Assembly (NCBI RefSeq): GCF_024171925.1
Contig: NZ_JAMTCO010000015.1
Coordinates: 186,001 to 250,000 of the forward strand
Origin: Actinokineospora diospyrosa
GTDB lineage: Bacteria > Actinomycetota > Actinomycetes > Mycobacteriales > Pseudonocardiaceae
Length of the DNA: 64,000 nucleotides
Direction of reading: 5' to 3'
In this document: one piece after another, positions 26,488 to 35,773 of the stretch
How the letters are laid out: each line of letters starts with the position of its first letter
How positions within the stretch are numbered: the stretch's first letter is position 1
Position numbers and translations under genes: made by a program
Notes under the pieces: model-generated
What the model was told of the DNA's origin: nothing
What the model saw: the letters and a program-made list of their open reading frames with translations, nothing else
Database searches by the model: none

Positions 26488-27639
26488 ATGAGACGCTGGT
26501 GGATCCTCGCGATCGCTGTCGCCGCCCAGGCGGCGGTGACCAGCCTGGCCTACGGGCTGCCGTTCCTGCTGCCGCAACTGCGGGCGGCGCTGGGGCTGTC
26601 GCTGACCGAGGGCGGCACGCTCGTGGTGGTGCCGGTGCTCGGCGTGCTGGTTGCCCTGATCGCGTGGGGCGCGGCGGCGGACCGGTTCGGCGAGCGGATC
26701 GTGATGGCGATCGGCATGGCGGGCACCGGGTTGGCCGGTCTCGGCGCGGCCGCGGCGTCCGGTGTGGTCGGTCTCGGCGCGTGGCTCGTGGTCACCGGGA
26801 TCTTCTCCGCGTCGATCAGCTCGGCGAGCGGGCGGGCGGTGCTCGGCTGGTTCGAGGCCTCGGAACGCGGGCTGGCCATGGGGATCCGGCAGACCTGCAC
26901 GCCCATCGGCGTCGGGTTCGCCGCGTTGGTGCTACCGCCCGCGGCTCAAGCTTGGGGCTATCGCTGGGCGTTAGTCATACCCGCGGCGTTGTGCCTGGTG
27001 TTGGCAGTTGTCGTTGCCTTGTGGCTGATGGACCCGCCGCGCGCGACAGCTCGTCGTGTCGAGGAGACCCGTTCGCCCTACCGGACTATCACGTTGTGGC
27101 GGGTGCACACCGCTAGCGCGTTGCTGGTGGCACCGCAGTTCATCTCCAGCACGTTCGCCTTGACCTACCTGGTGGCCGAGCACGGGTGGAGCCCGGTCAC
27201 AGCCGGGGCCGTCTTGGCCGTGGTGCAACTCTTCGGCGCGGCGGGCCGGATCGGCGCCGGGGTGTGGTCGGACCGGGTGGGCAGCCGGATGCGGCCGATG
27301 CGGATCATCGCCCTGGCCGTGGCCGCCGCGCTGGCGGTGTGGGCGTTCGGCGGCTCGACCTGGGTCGCCGTGGTGGGCCTGGTGGCGGTGATGATCATCT
27401 CGGTCACCGACAACGGCTTGGCCTTCACCGCGACGGCCGAACTGGCGGGCCCGTTCTGGGCGGGCCGCGCACTCGGCATCCAGAACACCGGCCAGAACCT
27501 GATGGCCTTCGCGATCGCCCCGGTGTTCGCCGCGGTTGTTACCGCTGTCGACTGGCCCTTGGCCTTAGCGCTGACGGCAGCCCTACCGCTGATCGCCGCC
27601 GTAGTGACGCCAGTTCAGCGCTTAGTGTCGACCCGGTGA
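26488..27639 (+). CDS. Major facilitator superfamily transporter
   Basis: 383 residues with about 11-12 membrane spans. The loop after span 2 is [12 protein letters not shown] (MFS motif A), and the second-half equivalent is [13 protein letters not shown]. Small-residue spans and [20 protein letters not shown] are typical. Substrate unknown; the CynX/NimT-like small MFS group is possible. A 20-bp imperfect palindrome GGATAACCG-TT-CCGCTATCC-like (26443-26462) precedes it. A TACGTT -10-like box six bases before the ATG suggests a leaderless transcript. Confidence 0.9.
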   Translation: MRRWWILAIAVAAQAAVTSLAYGLPFLLPQLRAALGLSLTEGGTLVVVPVLGVLVALIAWGAAADRFGERIVMAIGMAGTGLAGLGAAAASGVVGLGAWLVVTGIFSASISSASGRAVLGWFEASERGLAMGIRQTCTPIGVGFAALVLPPAAQAWGYRWALVIPAALCLVLAVVVALWLMDPPRATARRVEETRSPYRTITLWRVHTASALLVAPQFISSTFALTYLVAEHGWSPVTAGAVLAVVQLFGAAGRIGAGVWSDRVGSRMRPMRIIALAVAAALAVWAFGGSTWVAVVGLVAVMIISVTDNGLAFTATAELAGPFWAGRALGIQNTGQNLMAFAIAPVFAAVVTAVDWPLALALTAALPLIAAVVTPVQRLVSTR

Positions 27640-28196
27640 AAGTTCAGGTAGGCCCTAGACGGCGTCGGACCCCGCTGCCCCTGGTAGCGCGACCCGGCTT
27701 CCTTGGAGCCGTAGGGGAACTCAGCCGCTGAAGACAAGCGGAACAGGCAGAGTTGCCCGATCTTCATCCCCGGCCACAACGTGATCGGCAGGTTCGCCAC
27801 GTTCGACAACTCCAACGTGATGTGCCCCGTGAACCCCGGATCAATGAACCCCGCCGTCGAGTGCGTGAGGAGCCCGAGCCGCCCCAAAGACGACTTCCCC
27901 TCCAACCGCCCCGCGAGGTCATCCGGCAACGTCACCGCCTCGAACGTCGACCCCAACACGAACTCCCCGGGGTGCAGCACGAACGGCTCCTCGTCCTCAG
28001 CCTCGACCAAGGACGTCAGGTCGTCCTGCTGCTGCCGCGGATCGATGTGGGTGTACCGCGTGTTGTTGAACACCCGGAAGTACCGGTCCAACCGCACATC
28101 AATGCTCGACGGCTGCACCATGAGCGGCTCGAACGGCTCAACCCCCAGCCGCCCGGCCGCCAACTCTTCCCGCAGGTCACGATCGCTCAGCAACAC
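27615..28196 (-). CDS. dcd: dCTP deaminase
   Basis: 193 residues from GTG 28196, giving the typical MLLSDRDL start; GTG 28202 is possible. Motifs are [57 protein letters not shown] (nucleotide binding, catalytic Glu) and [33 protein letters not shown]. It converts dCTP to dUTP, and in many actinobacteria carries on to dUMP. It overlaps the 3' end of the convergent MFS gene by 25 bp. The adjacent tRNA-Gly matches the order in mycobacteria. Confidence 0.96.
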   Translation of the reverse strand: MLLSDRDLREELAAGRLGVEPFEPLMVQPSSIDVRLDRYFRVFNNTRYTHIDPRQQQDDLTSLVEAEDEEPFVLHPGEFVLGSTFEAVTLPDDLAGRLEGKSSLGRLGLLTHSTAGFIDPGFTGHITLELSNVANLPITLWPGMKIGQLCLFRLSSAAEFPYGSKEAGSRYQGQRGPTPSRAYLNFHRVDTKR

Positions 28197-28274
28197 CCCC
28201 ACACCCTAACCACGCCCCCTGGCGGTGACGCGCCCGCCCGGGCCGTGTAGGCTGTGCGTGATCTTCGGATCACT

Positions 28275-28345
28275 GCGGATGTAGTTCAATGGTAGAACAT
28301 CAGCTTCCCAAGCTGAATACGCGGGTTCGATTCCCGTCATCCGCT
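28275..28345 (+). tRNA. tRNA-Gly (anticodon CCC)
   Basis: A full cloverleaf is visible. The acceptor stem GCGGATG pairs with CATCCGC, the D arm contains AGTTCAATGGTAGAAC, the anticodon arm is TCAGC-TTCCCAA-GCTGA with CCC at the anticodon, and the T arm is CGGGTTCGATTCCCG. CCA is not encoded. 71 nt long. Confidence 0.96.
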
Positions 28346-28728
28346 CAACCAGGGCTACCCATGTCCAAGGAATGCTTGGACCTTGTGGTTTCGCCATTAC
28401 ATCTGGGGGCCGAGCCCCCAGACCCCCACGGTGCGGTCGGCGCCGGAACCAGCGGGGTTCGCTCGACCTTCGGTCATCGCATCAAGGTATGTAACCAATA
28501 GGGCTGTCGCCCACGGTGCGGTGGGCGCGGAAGGTGTGGAGCGCGGAGTCCGGCGGAGCTTGCGTAGCGGACGGAAGAGCAGAACACCCGGAGCGGGCTG
28601 GGGCCAGCATGGGCTCGCTCGACCTTTGGTCGTCGCATCACAAGGTATGCAGGTGATATCACGAAGTGCGGCCGATGGGTTTGTTGTGCGGTGTGGTTGA
28701 TTTGGAAATGTGTCAAATGGGGGCGGGT
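28346..28728. repeat. tRNA-flanking intergenic region with a repeated hairpin motif
   Basis: No convincing gene is present. A motif with TTCGCTCGACCTTCGGTC, (A/G)TCGCATCA and AAGGTATGTA occurs at about 28457-28493. A second copy, carrying ACCTTTGGTCGTCG, is at about 28614-28651. Each copy has a small GACC/GGTC hairpin. A CGCCCAC/GTGGGCG hairpin lies between them (about 28508-28530). No integrase or attachment-site copy of the tRNA 3' end is seen. Confidence 0.6.
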
Positions 28729-29850
28729 TTAGGGTGGGGGGAGGGTTAGTTGGTGGGATTTGTCTACTAGGTATAGGTGTTCGGTTACGTGGAGGGTTCG
28801 GGATCTTAGGTTTCGGCTGCCGCGGAAGGTGTTGTACTGGGTGGTGAACTCGGTGACGGTGCCTGCGGCACGGAGCAGGCAGTGCATGGCGGGTGGGGAG
28901 ATGAAACCCTCGTTGTTGGCCGAGACCAGGATGAAGCGGGCGGGGATGCGCTCGATCAGGTCGGCTAAGAGGGCGGGGGCGCGCTTGCGGATGTTGTACG
29001 CGGAGCGCCGCCAGTTGGTGGGGATGCCGGAGATCGGGCTGATCTCGTCCGGCTCGGTGTAGTTGACCAGCAGGTTGAGCATGAAGTAGTTGGAACCGTA
29101 GGGGTGCTGGTTGTACGGCGGGTCCAAGTAGGCCAGGTCCAGATCGTCCAGGACGTCCGGGAGGGTGTTGGCGTCTTGCTGGAGGACGGTCACGGCGCAG
29201 GTGAAGTCGCTGAGGATGGGGACGTTGAGCCTGATCTCGCCTTTGATGCGGGACAGGGCGTCCTTGCCGCTACCGCCGAAGTGGCCGACGCCGGTGGTTC
29301 GGTCCTTGTAGAAGCCCTTGAAGAGGCCAGCGGTGTTGGTGTGGATAGAGGCCGCCGACAGGAGTGGGCCCAGTAAGAGGGGACGTAAGCCGACCGGTGC
29401 TTCACGGATCAGGCTGGCGTAGGTGTCAAGCCGCGAGGCGTTGTTCGTTGTGTAGAAGACGCGCTCGCCGGGCTGGATGTGGTCGTCGTTGGCGGGGGCG
29501 TAGAGCTTGCGGATGAAGCCCTCGGTCGGTGCCAGGTCAGCCTGCCGGTTCAGATCGGCGACTGCCTCGGCCAACGCCGGTAGGTCTACCTCGTGCGCAT
29601 TGGTCAGGTAGCACTGACTGGCAACGCGCGCGTAGTCCTCGATGTCGTTGACCACCAGGCACGTGGCGTGCTGCTTGAGAGCACGAGACACGACGCCGGA
29701 GCCAGCGAAGGCGTCGAGGATGCGTAACCGGCGACCTAAGAGGTCTCGGACCACCCGGACGGCTCGGTCGATCGGGGCTAAGAGGCCGCGCTTGTTGCCG
29801 AGGTAGGTGATCAGCTGGGACCGGAGGTAGTCCGGGTTCTCCTCTGCCAC
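28729..29850 (-). CDS. D12-class N6-adenine DNA methyltransferase
   Basis: 373 residues. SAM motif FAGSG at residues 48-52 precedes catalytic DPPY at 243-246 (LAYLDPPYNQHPYGSNYF), the order of the alpha/D12 class. YLGNKRGLL near the N-terminus is the typical D12 opening. It methylates adenine in a DNA site. It starts with GTG one base after the stop of the DUF4304 gene, so the two are coupled. No restriction enzyme with a recognisable motif is adjacent, so it may be a solitary methylase or part of a novel pair. Confidence 0.9.
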   Translation of the reverse strand: MAEENPDYLRSQLITYLGNKRGLLAPIDRAVRVVRDLLGRRLRILDAFAGSGVVSRALKQHATCLVVNDIEDYARVASQCYLTNAHEVDLPALAEAVADLNRQADLAPTEGFIRKLYAPANDDHIQPGERVFYTTNNASRLDTYASLIREAPVGLRPLLLGPLLSAASIHTNTAGLFKGFYKDRTTGVGHFGGSGKDALSRIKGEIRLNVPILSDFTCAVTVLQQDANTLPDVLDDLDLAYLDPPYNQHPYGSNYFMLNLLVNYTEPDEISPISGIPTNWRRSAYNIRKRAPALLADLIERIPARFILVSANNEGFISPPAMHCLLRAAGTVTEFTTQYNTFRGSRNLRSRTLHVTEHLYLVDKSHQLTLPPP

Positions 29851-29851
29851 A

Positions 29852-30349
29852 TCAGTGCACGCGAGCGCGGATCTGGTCGCGGATGGCCGGGAGGCCGAAC
29901 TCGCGCACGGCGGTCAGCACCTCCGCCGACAGGTTCGCGAACGGCTTGCCCGCCTCGATCTTCCACCAGAGGTCACCGATCGGCACCCCGGCGCCGACCA
30001 GCATGAGGTTGCCGATGCGCTCCTGCCAGCCGCCACCGGTGTGGCCCGCGGCGCGGGTGTACGGGCGGATGCGCAGTTGGGACGCCCACTCGTCGGTGGC
30101 GGTGACGCTCAGCGACAGGGTGAACCGCGTGGAATAGGTACTGGACTTGGTCGACTGCAGGATGGAGACCTGGCCGACGTGGGCGCTGTCCATGACGCGG
30201 AAGTGCCTGCCGGTGCCGGACAGGCCGAGCGCTCGCAGGCCCGGGGCCAAGCCCGTCTCGACCATCAGCCGGAACCACTCGTCCGCATTGCGCACCGCGC
30301 CCGCTTCCACGTAGCCCCCTGTTTGGGTCAGGCCGCCCACGCTCGGCAT
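29852..30349 (-). CDS. DUF4304-like protein coupled to the DNA methylase
   Basis: 165 residues from ATG 30349. The order LGLSGTGRHFRV, then VSILQSTKSSTYSTRFTLSLSV, then a C-terminal KPFANLSAEVLTAVREFGLPAI fits the DUF4304 family pattern (long-chain helix, hydrophobic strand with Gln-Ser, final helix). The function of DUF4304 is unknown. An upstream ATG at 30412 would place a 12-bp inverted repeat inside the reading frame, so the internal ATG with GGAG upstream is preferred. A restriction-linked role is possible but unproven. Confidence 0.7.
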   Translation of the reverse strand: MPSVGGLTQTGGYVEAGAVRNADEWFRLMVETGLAPGLRALGLSGTGRHFRVMDSAHVGQVSILQSTKSSTYSTRFTLSLSVTATDEWASQLRIRPYTRAAGHTGGGWQERIGNLMLVGAGVPIGDLWWKIEAGKPFANLSAEVLTAVREFGLPAIRDQIRARVH

Positions 30350-30355
30350 CCGACT

Positions 30356-30396
30356 GGTCACTCCGGAGTACTCAGATGACCCTATCCGGAGTGACC
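30356..30396. promoter_or_regulatory. 12-bp inverted repeat overlapping the start region of the methylase operon
   Basis: Perfect arms GGTCACTCCGGA (30356-30367) and TCCGGAGTGACC (30385-30396) are separated by 17 bp. The left arm overlaps the presumed ribosome site of the DUF4304 gene, as controller or autorepressor sites of restriction-modification operons often do. Confidence 0.6.
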
Positions 30397-30520
30397 CCTG
30401 GTTCCTACCCATTCACCGATCTCAGGCCGGTTCGTGACCTCTCGGGTGATCCCGCCCCCGGTACAGCGACACACCGCGCAACAATCCGACGATGTATGTA
30501 ACACAGATCACACCGACGAT

Positions 30521-30538
30521 CTCACCCGTATGGGTGAG
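30521..30538. promoter_or_regulatory. Palindrome in the gap before the orphan response regulator
   Basis: CTCACCC-GTAT-GGGTGAG is a perfect 7-bp inverted repeat with a four-base centre, 102 bp upstream of the response-regulator start at 30640 and on the divergent side of the methylase operon. It may be an operator; the binding protein is unknown. Confidence 0.5.
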
Positions 30539-30639
30539 CTTGTCGCGGAAATGGCCGGAAATGTCGAAACCGCACGTCACGAGCGACGGATGGTGGCGTC
30601 GCACCTACACGGACGGGTGAACAGCTGGAGGAGCCCCGC

Positions 30640-31356
30640 ATGCCGCGCAGCACCTACCGGACCGCCTTCATGGGCAGACCCGGGGAGGTCGGGCCGACGG
30701 TCGCGCTCGTCGATGGCGTGCCGTTGTTCCGCGAAGGGCTCTCCGCCCTGGTCCTCCGCACACCCGGGTTGCGCTGGCTCGGCGCGACCGACACCCCGCA
30801 GGGCGCCCTCCGGTTCGCCGAGCAGTTCCGCCCCAGCGTCGTGCTCATCGACTCCGGCCTCGACCCGCGCGGCCACCTGTCCACCACGCTGTGCGCCGCA
30901 CAACCCGAACTGGCCGTGCTGCTGCTGATCCGCGAGGCGCACCGGACCACCCAGTACGTCGCCACCGCCATCACCGCGGGCGTGCACGGCGTCATCCAGC
31001 GCTCCGCCGAACCGCCGCAGGTCGTCGAGGCGATCCGGACCGTGCACGAGACCCGCCGCTACCTCGACCCCGGCCTCGCCCGCACGGTCGCCGCGCCGAA
31101 CGCCCGGCTGGCCAGGGTGTCCGACGGGCAGCAGCCGCTCTCGCGCCGGGAGTTCCAGGTGCTGCAGCTGATCGCCGACGGGCTGGAGAACCAGGCGATC
31201 GCGAAGGTGCTGTTCGTGTCGGTGGAGACCGTGCGCACCCACGTCAAGAGCATCCTGCGCAAGCTCGGCGCCCGGGACCGCACGCACGCGGTGGCCGTGG
31301 CGTTCAAGTCGGGTGTGCTCATCGCTCCGGTCCGCAGGCCGCGCACCGGCACGTGA
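30640..31356 (+). CDS. NarL/LuxR-type response regulator with degenerate receiver
   Basis: 238 residues. The receiver-like domain (about 20-140) is followed by a LuxR helix-turn-helix (PLSRREFQVLQLIADGLENQAIAKVLFVSVETVRTHVKSILRKLGARDR, about 166-215). The phosphoacceptor-like Asp71 is present (VVLIDSGL). The acidic pair is reduced to Asp25-Gly26, the Thr/Ser switch position is Ile97, and the conserved Lys is Arg121. Conventional phosphorylation is therefore doubtful. No histidine kinase is nearby. ATG 30640 has GGAGGAG upstream. Confidence 0.88.
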   Translation: MPRSTYRTAFMGRPGEVGPTVALVDGVPLFREGLSALVLRTPGLRWLGATDTPQGALRFAEQFRPSVVLIDSGLDPRGHLSTTLCAAQPELAVLLLIREAHRTTQYVATAITAGVHGVIQRSAEPPQVVEAIRTVHETRRYLDPGLARTVAAPNARLARVSDGQQPLSRREFQVLQLIADGLENQAIAKVLFVSVETVRTHVKSILRKLGARDRTHAVAVAFKSGVLIAPVRRPRTGT

Positions 31357-31474
31357 TCTCCGGCACCAACCGGGTGACACGCACCCCCTGCCTTGCCGCG
31401 CCTACCGACCAGTAATAGACTCATGTTACCGATGAGTAGCCGCTGCTCACGAGCGTGACACACGGAGCGACGAG

Positions 31475-33292
31475 ATGGGCCACTACAAGAGCAACGTCCG
31501 CGACCTCGAGTTCAACCTCTTCGAGGTGTTCACCGTCCAGGACCGGCTGGGCAAGGGGGTCCTCGCGGAGTCGGACGAGGAGACCGCGCGCGGCGTGCTC
31601 AGCGAGTTGAACAAGCTCGCCGTCGGCCCGCTCGCCGAGTCCTTCGCCGACTCCGACCGCAACCCGCCGGTGTACGACCCGAAGACCTTCAGCGCGACCC
31701 TGCCCGAGGCGTTCAAGAAGTCCTACCAGCAACTCTGGGACGGCGAGTGGTGGCGCCTTGGCCTGACCAACGAGCTGGGCGGCTTCGGCCTCCCGCCGAC
31801 GGTGCAGTGGGCGGCCTCCGAGCTGATCCTCGGCGCGAACCCGTCGCTGTTCATCTACCTGGCGGGCCCCAACTTCGCCATGGTCGTGCACAACAACGGC
31901 ACCGAGGAGCAGAAGCGCTGGGCCAAGCTCATGATCGACCGCGGCTGGGGGGCCACCATGGTCCTCACCGAACCGGACGCGGGCTCCGACGTCGGCGCGG
32001 GCCGGACCAAGGCGGTCCAGCAGGACGACGGTTCGTGGCACATCGACGGGGTGAAGCGGTTCATCACCTCGGGCGACCAGGACCTGACCGAGAACATCGT
32101 GCACCTGGTGCTCGCCCGGCCGGAGGGCCACGGCCCCGGCACCAAGGGCCTGAGCCTGTTCCTGGTCCCCAAGTTCCACTTCGACACCGAGACCGGCGAC
32201 CTCGGCGAGCGCAACGGCGCGTACGTGACCAACGTCGAGCACAAGATGGGCCTCAAGGTCTCGACGACCTGCGAGGTCACCTTCGGTCAGCACGGCACCC
32301 CGGCCAAGGGCTGGCTGCTGGGCGAGGTGCACGACGGCATCGCGCAGATGTTCCAGGTCATCGAGTACGCCAGGATGATGGTCGGCACCAAGGCCATCGC
32401 GACGCTGTCCACCGGCTACCTGAACGCGCTGGAGTACGCCAAGGAGCGCGTCCAGGGCGCCGACCTGCCGAACATGCTGGACAAGACGGCCCCCAGGGTC
32501 ACCATCACCCACCACCCCGACGTCCGCCGCAGCCTCATGCTGCAGAAGGCCTACGCCGAGGGCCTGCGCTCGCTGTACCTGTACAACGCGACGTTCCAGG
32601 ACCAGGCGTGGACCGGCGAGGGCGACCAGAAGCTCGCCGAGCGGGTCAACGACCTCCTCCTCCCCATCGTCAAGGGCGTCGGTTCGGAGCGGGCGACCGA
32701 GCAGCTGGTGCAGTCCCTGCAGACCCTGGGCGGGTCCGGCTTCCTGCAGGACTACCCGCTCGAGCAGTACATCCGCGACTCGAAGATCGACTCGCTGTAC
32801 GAGGGCACCACCGCGATCCAGTCCCTGGACTTCTTCTTCCGCAAGATCATCCGCGACAAGGGCCAGGCGCTCGCGTTCGTGGCGGGGGAGATCAGCAAGT
32901 TCCTCGAGTCCGACAACGGCCGCCTCAAGCGGGAACGCGAACTCCTGAAGCAGGCCCTCGAAGACGTCCAAGGCATCCTCGGCGCCATGGTCGGCCACCT
33001 GACGGCATCGCAGGAGGAACCCCGAAGCATCTACCGCGTCGGCCAGCACTCCGTACGGCTTCTAATGGCGACGGGAGACCTGCTGGTGGGTTGGCTCCTG
33101 CAGCGACAGGCTGAGATCGCCCTAGCCCGGCTGGACGCTGGGGTCACCGGGCGCGACAAGTCGTTCTACGAGGGCAAGGTGGCGGTGGCATCGTTCTTCG
33201 CGAAGAACGTACTGCCAGAGCTGTCCGCTTCCCGCAAGATCGTCGAGGCTGCCGACTTGGACCTGATGGACGTGGACGAAGCGGCGTTCTGA
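31475..33292 (+). CDS. Acyl-CoA dehydrogenase (FadE5-like)
   Basis: 605 residues, longer than typical 380-residue enzymes and like mycobacterial FadE5. FAD/substrate motifs are [29 protein letters not shown] and the catalytic-region YEGTTAIQS at about residue 442. A C-terminal helical extension of about 150 residues follows. It oxidises acyl-CoA to enoyl-CoA, passing electrons to ETF and then to an EtfD-type oxidoreductase such as the one at 24240-26426. Start ATG has GGAGCGACGAG upstream. Confidence 0.94.
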   Translation: MGHYKSNVRDLEFNLFEVFTVQDRLGKGVLAESDEETARGVLSELNKLAVGPLAESFADSDRNPPVYDPKTFSATLPEAFKKSYQQLWDGEWWRLGLTNELGGFGLPPTVQWAASELILGANPSLFIYLAGPNFAMVVHNNGTEEQKRWAKLMIDRGWGATMVLTEPDAGSDVGAGRTKAVQQDDGSWHIDGVKRFITSGDQDLTENIVHLVLARPEGHGPGTKGLSLFLVPKFHFDTETGDLGERNGAYVTNVEHKMGLKVSTTCEVTFGQHGTPAKGWLLGEVHDGIAQMFQVIEYARMMVGTKAIATLSTGYLNALEYAKERVQGADLPNMLDKTAPRVTITHHPDVRRSLMLQKAYAEGLRSLYLYNATFQDQAWTGEGDQKLAERVNDLLLPIVKGVGSERATEQLVQSLQTLGGSGFLQDYPLEQYIRDSKIDSLYEGTTAIQSLDFFFRKIIRDKGQALAFVAGEISKFLESDNGRLKRERELLKQALEDVQGILGAMVGHLTASQEEPRSIYRVGQHSVRLLMATGDLLVGWLLQRQAEIALARLDAGVTGRDKSFYEGKVAVASFFAKNVLPELSASRKIVEAADLDLMDVDEAAF

Positions 33293-33337
33293 TCGATGGC
33301 TGAGGGCCCGCCATTGGCGGGCCCTCAGCCATCGATC
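33291..33337. terminator. Shared bidirectional terminator containing both stop codons
   Basis: A perfect 22-bp stem (starting GATCGATGGCTGAGGGCCCG) closes on an ATT loop. The acyl-CoA dehydrogenase stop (33290-33292) overlaps its left end. The stop of the convergent STAND-like gene (33325-33327) lies within its right arm. Confidence 0.88.
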
Positions 33338-35688
33338 GACCGGCGCGCTGCGGGACCCAGTTGGCGGGATCGGCGGACCCACCAGACCGCTGAAGCTACT
33401 TTGCCATCCCTGAACAGCACATCGGCAAGGTTCATCGCAGCTTCCGAATCACCACCATCTGCCGCCCTGCGGTACCAGCGAGCAGCCTCTGTGAGGTCAC
33501 CCGCCCGAGCATGGATGACCCCGAGGTTGAACGCGGAGTTACCCGCCCCCTCGTTTGCCGCCTTCTCCAGATGTGGGATGGCCTCATCTATTCGATCCAG
33601 GTCGTACAACAACTGACCGAGCACCTCGGTAGAACTGCGGTCGTCGAGAGCAGCACCTCGCTCCATCCAAGCCACTGCCTCTTCGAGGCGCCCTGACTCA
33701 TGCAGGACGAAACCCATTCCCCTGATGGACACGACGTCACCACCATCGGCGCCCAACCGGAACCAATCTTCAGCTTCAGCGAGACGGCCTGATGCAGTCA
33801 GGAGTCTGCCCAGCTTCCCGAATGCCCGCGCAACCCCTGCCTCAGCCGCGTGCTTGAACCACTTCTCAGCGCCTACAGCGTCTTCCAGCTTGAGCCTGAC
33901 ATCACCAAGGCACACAGCCGCCTCGGCAGTACCCCGTTCCAAGGCCACGTGGTACCAGTGTTCTGCACGATCAAGGCGTCCGGCCTCTTCATGGAAGATC
34001 CCAATGTTGAATGCGGCATAGCGATCGCCAGCTTCATTTGCGATGACGAACCAGGGCAACGCCTCGTCAACCCGACCGGCATTGGACAAGATCTTGCCCA
34101 GGTTCGTCGCAGCCCGGTGTTCCCCCAGCTCGGCCCCGCGTCGGTACCAGGTCTCCGCTTCATCGATCTTACCCTGCTCTTCGAGCTCGAAACCCAGGGT
34201 GAAGAACGCGGGCGGGTGGTTCATCCGAGCTGCTTCTCGCAGCCACTTTCGTGCCTCGCTCGCTTCCCCGGCGTCAGCGCACAGCGCGCTGAGGTTGTGC
34301 GCGGCCGGGGGCACTCCGGCATGAGCAGCTCGGACGTACAACTCCCTGGCTTCATCAAGACGCCCGGTTTCGTTGTAGAGCACACCGAGGTTGTACGCCG
34401 CCAGCCCGCCATCCGGATCGTCAGAGACCATCGGTCGCCACACGGCCTCCGCGACCTGGAGGGAAACCGGCGTACCAGCTTGCGCGGCATTGATGGCGAT
34501 GTTCATCAACTGGTCGTCGGTGGCGTGCTCGACGGCCCGAGTCCACACCAGGTCCGGTACCACCGGAGTCGGCGAGAGCCGTTCGGTGCCGTCCACCAGG
34601 TAGTCGAAGACCTTCCAATGGGTGGCGGAAGCTGGGATCAACGGACTGGTCACGCCGTAGCGGCGGCCACTTGCCCAGGTCCAGGCATCCGGCAGTGGCT
34701 CAGGGCGAAGGATGTGGCCACCCTGAGCCTCGAGGTAGTGCTCGTGGAGTTCGGTGATGAGGTCGTACGAGTACGGTCCTGGTAGTCCGCATCTCGCCAA
34801 GTCGACGGCAGCTGCCACCAGAGCGGCACCACGGGGTTGACCTTCAACATCAATCGCTCGCCGCCATTCCGACCATATCGCGGGTCCTGCGGCGAGGTAT
34901 TCAGCAACCCCGTAGGGACCGTGGTGTGCAACAGCTTCCACGATTCGTTCATCGCGAAACTCGGCGGCACGCTGAAGCTCGTTGGCGCTCCAGGTCCGGC
35001 GGATCTCGACGGCCTCGGCCATTTCGAGCACGCGCGCGCCGACTCGAACAGCCTGTGCCGCCGAGGAACTGCCTGTCTCGCGACCGATGGGGGTGAACAC
35101 CTTCAGACGTTGGATGCGCATGGTCGCGACCACAGCGACACGCACGCGCACGAACTCGGTGAGCAGATTCGGATCCAGACCCCCGGGGTTGAGGAAGGAC
35201 TCGTCCAGGTCATCGAGCCACAGCACGCACCGAACATCTGAGCTCACGACGGCGGCCAAGATCGGCCGCAAGTCCTCGCCGGTGGTGGGGGTGGCGACGC
35301 GGTGCTCGGGCAGGGCAGCACGAATAGCCTCGAACGCCGCTCGGGTCTTCCCTGCCGCAGAGTGCCCGAGCAGCAGCACCCAACCGCCGCGCTCGCCAGC
35401 GTCCGCGATCTTCGCACGCAGGTCGAGGTCCACGTCCCGTTCGACATAGGGCGGAACGTGGTCTCTGCTGGACAACTCACGCGCTCGGTGCACCCCGGAC
35501 GTGAGCGGCTCCCACGAACTCGCCAGCGGCCAAGAACCAGGGTCCACGCCTCGCAGCCGCTCTCCGGCGAAGAACGACGCCTGACCGATCTGAACTACCC
35601 AACTGCCATGAACATCCCCCTTGATCTCGTTCCGCACCCCCTCAGGCGGGACGTCCGGTTGACCAACAGGCGCCATGATGCACTCCAT
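33325..35688 (-). CDS. STAND-like P-loop NTPase with Sel1/TPR repeats
   Basis: 787 residues. A short N-terminal motif EIKGDVHGSWVVQIGQA resembles the GNVHG-type lead of actinobacterial NACHT/effector-linked proteins. Next comes a P-loop GHSAAGKT at residues 108-115 and Walker B CVLWLDDLDE at 154-163, then a winged region. From about residue 440 there are roughly nine Sel1/TPR-like repeats (AAYNLGVLYNETGRLDEARELYVRAA and similar). This architecture senses ligands and switches oligomer state. A phage-defence or signalling role is inferred. ATG 35688 follows GAGGTGA. Confidence 0.85.
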   Translation of the reverse strand: MECIMAPVGQPDVPPEGVRNEIKGDVHGSWVVQIGQASFFAGERLRGVDPGSWPLASSWEPLTSGVHRARELSSRDHVPPYVERDVDLDLRAKIADAGERGGWVLLLGHSAAGKTRAAFEAIRAALPEHRVATPTTGEDLRPILAAVVSSDVRCVLWLDDLDESFLNPGGLDPNLLTEFVRVRVAVVATMRIQRLKVFTPIGRETGSSSAAQAVRVGARVLEMAEAVEIRRTWSANELQRAAEFRDERIVEAVAHHGPYGVAEYLAAGPAIWSEWRRAIDVEGQPRGAALVAAAVDLARCGLPGPYSYDLITELHEHYLEAQGGHILRPEPLPDAWTWASGRRYGVTSPLIPASATHWKVFDYLVDGTERLSPTPVVPDLVWTRAVEHATDDQLMNIAINAAQAGTPVSLQVAEAVWRPMVSDDPDGGLAAYNLGVLYNETGRLDEARELYVRAAHAGVPPAAHNLSALCADAGEASEARKWLREAARMNHPPAFFTLGFELEEQGKIDEAETWYRRGAELGEHRAATNLGKILSNAGRVDEALPWFVIANEAGDRYAAFNIGIFHEEAGRLDRAEHWYHVALERGTAEAAVCLGDVRLKLEDAVGAEKWFKHAAEAGVARAFGKLGRLLTASGRLAEAEDWFRLGADGGDVVSIRGMGFVLHESGRLEEAVAWMERGAALDDRSSTEVLGQLLYDLDRIDEAIPHLEKAANEGAGNSAFNLGVIHARAGDLTEAARWYRRAADGGDSEAAMNLADVLFRDGKVASAVWWVRRSRQLGPAARRSIDG

Positions 35689-35773
35689 CGAGTCACCTCA
35701 AGATACCTGGCGCCAACCATATCCGGCGTTCTACCGTTGAAGACCAGGCAACCGCGACCGGAGGCACTCATCG

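Noticed and set aside
28275..28728. Integrated element at tRNA-Gly
   Set aside because: No integrase and no duplicated tRNA 3' end within the window.
29852..30349. DUF4304 gene as a restriction endonuclease
   Set aside because: No PD-(D/E)xK, HNH or PLD motif is visible, so no nuclease call was made.
30422..30604. 60-residue minus-strand reading frame upstream of the response regulator
   Set aside because: It runs over a palindrome and the promoter region, lacks a clear ribosome site and has no family.
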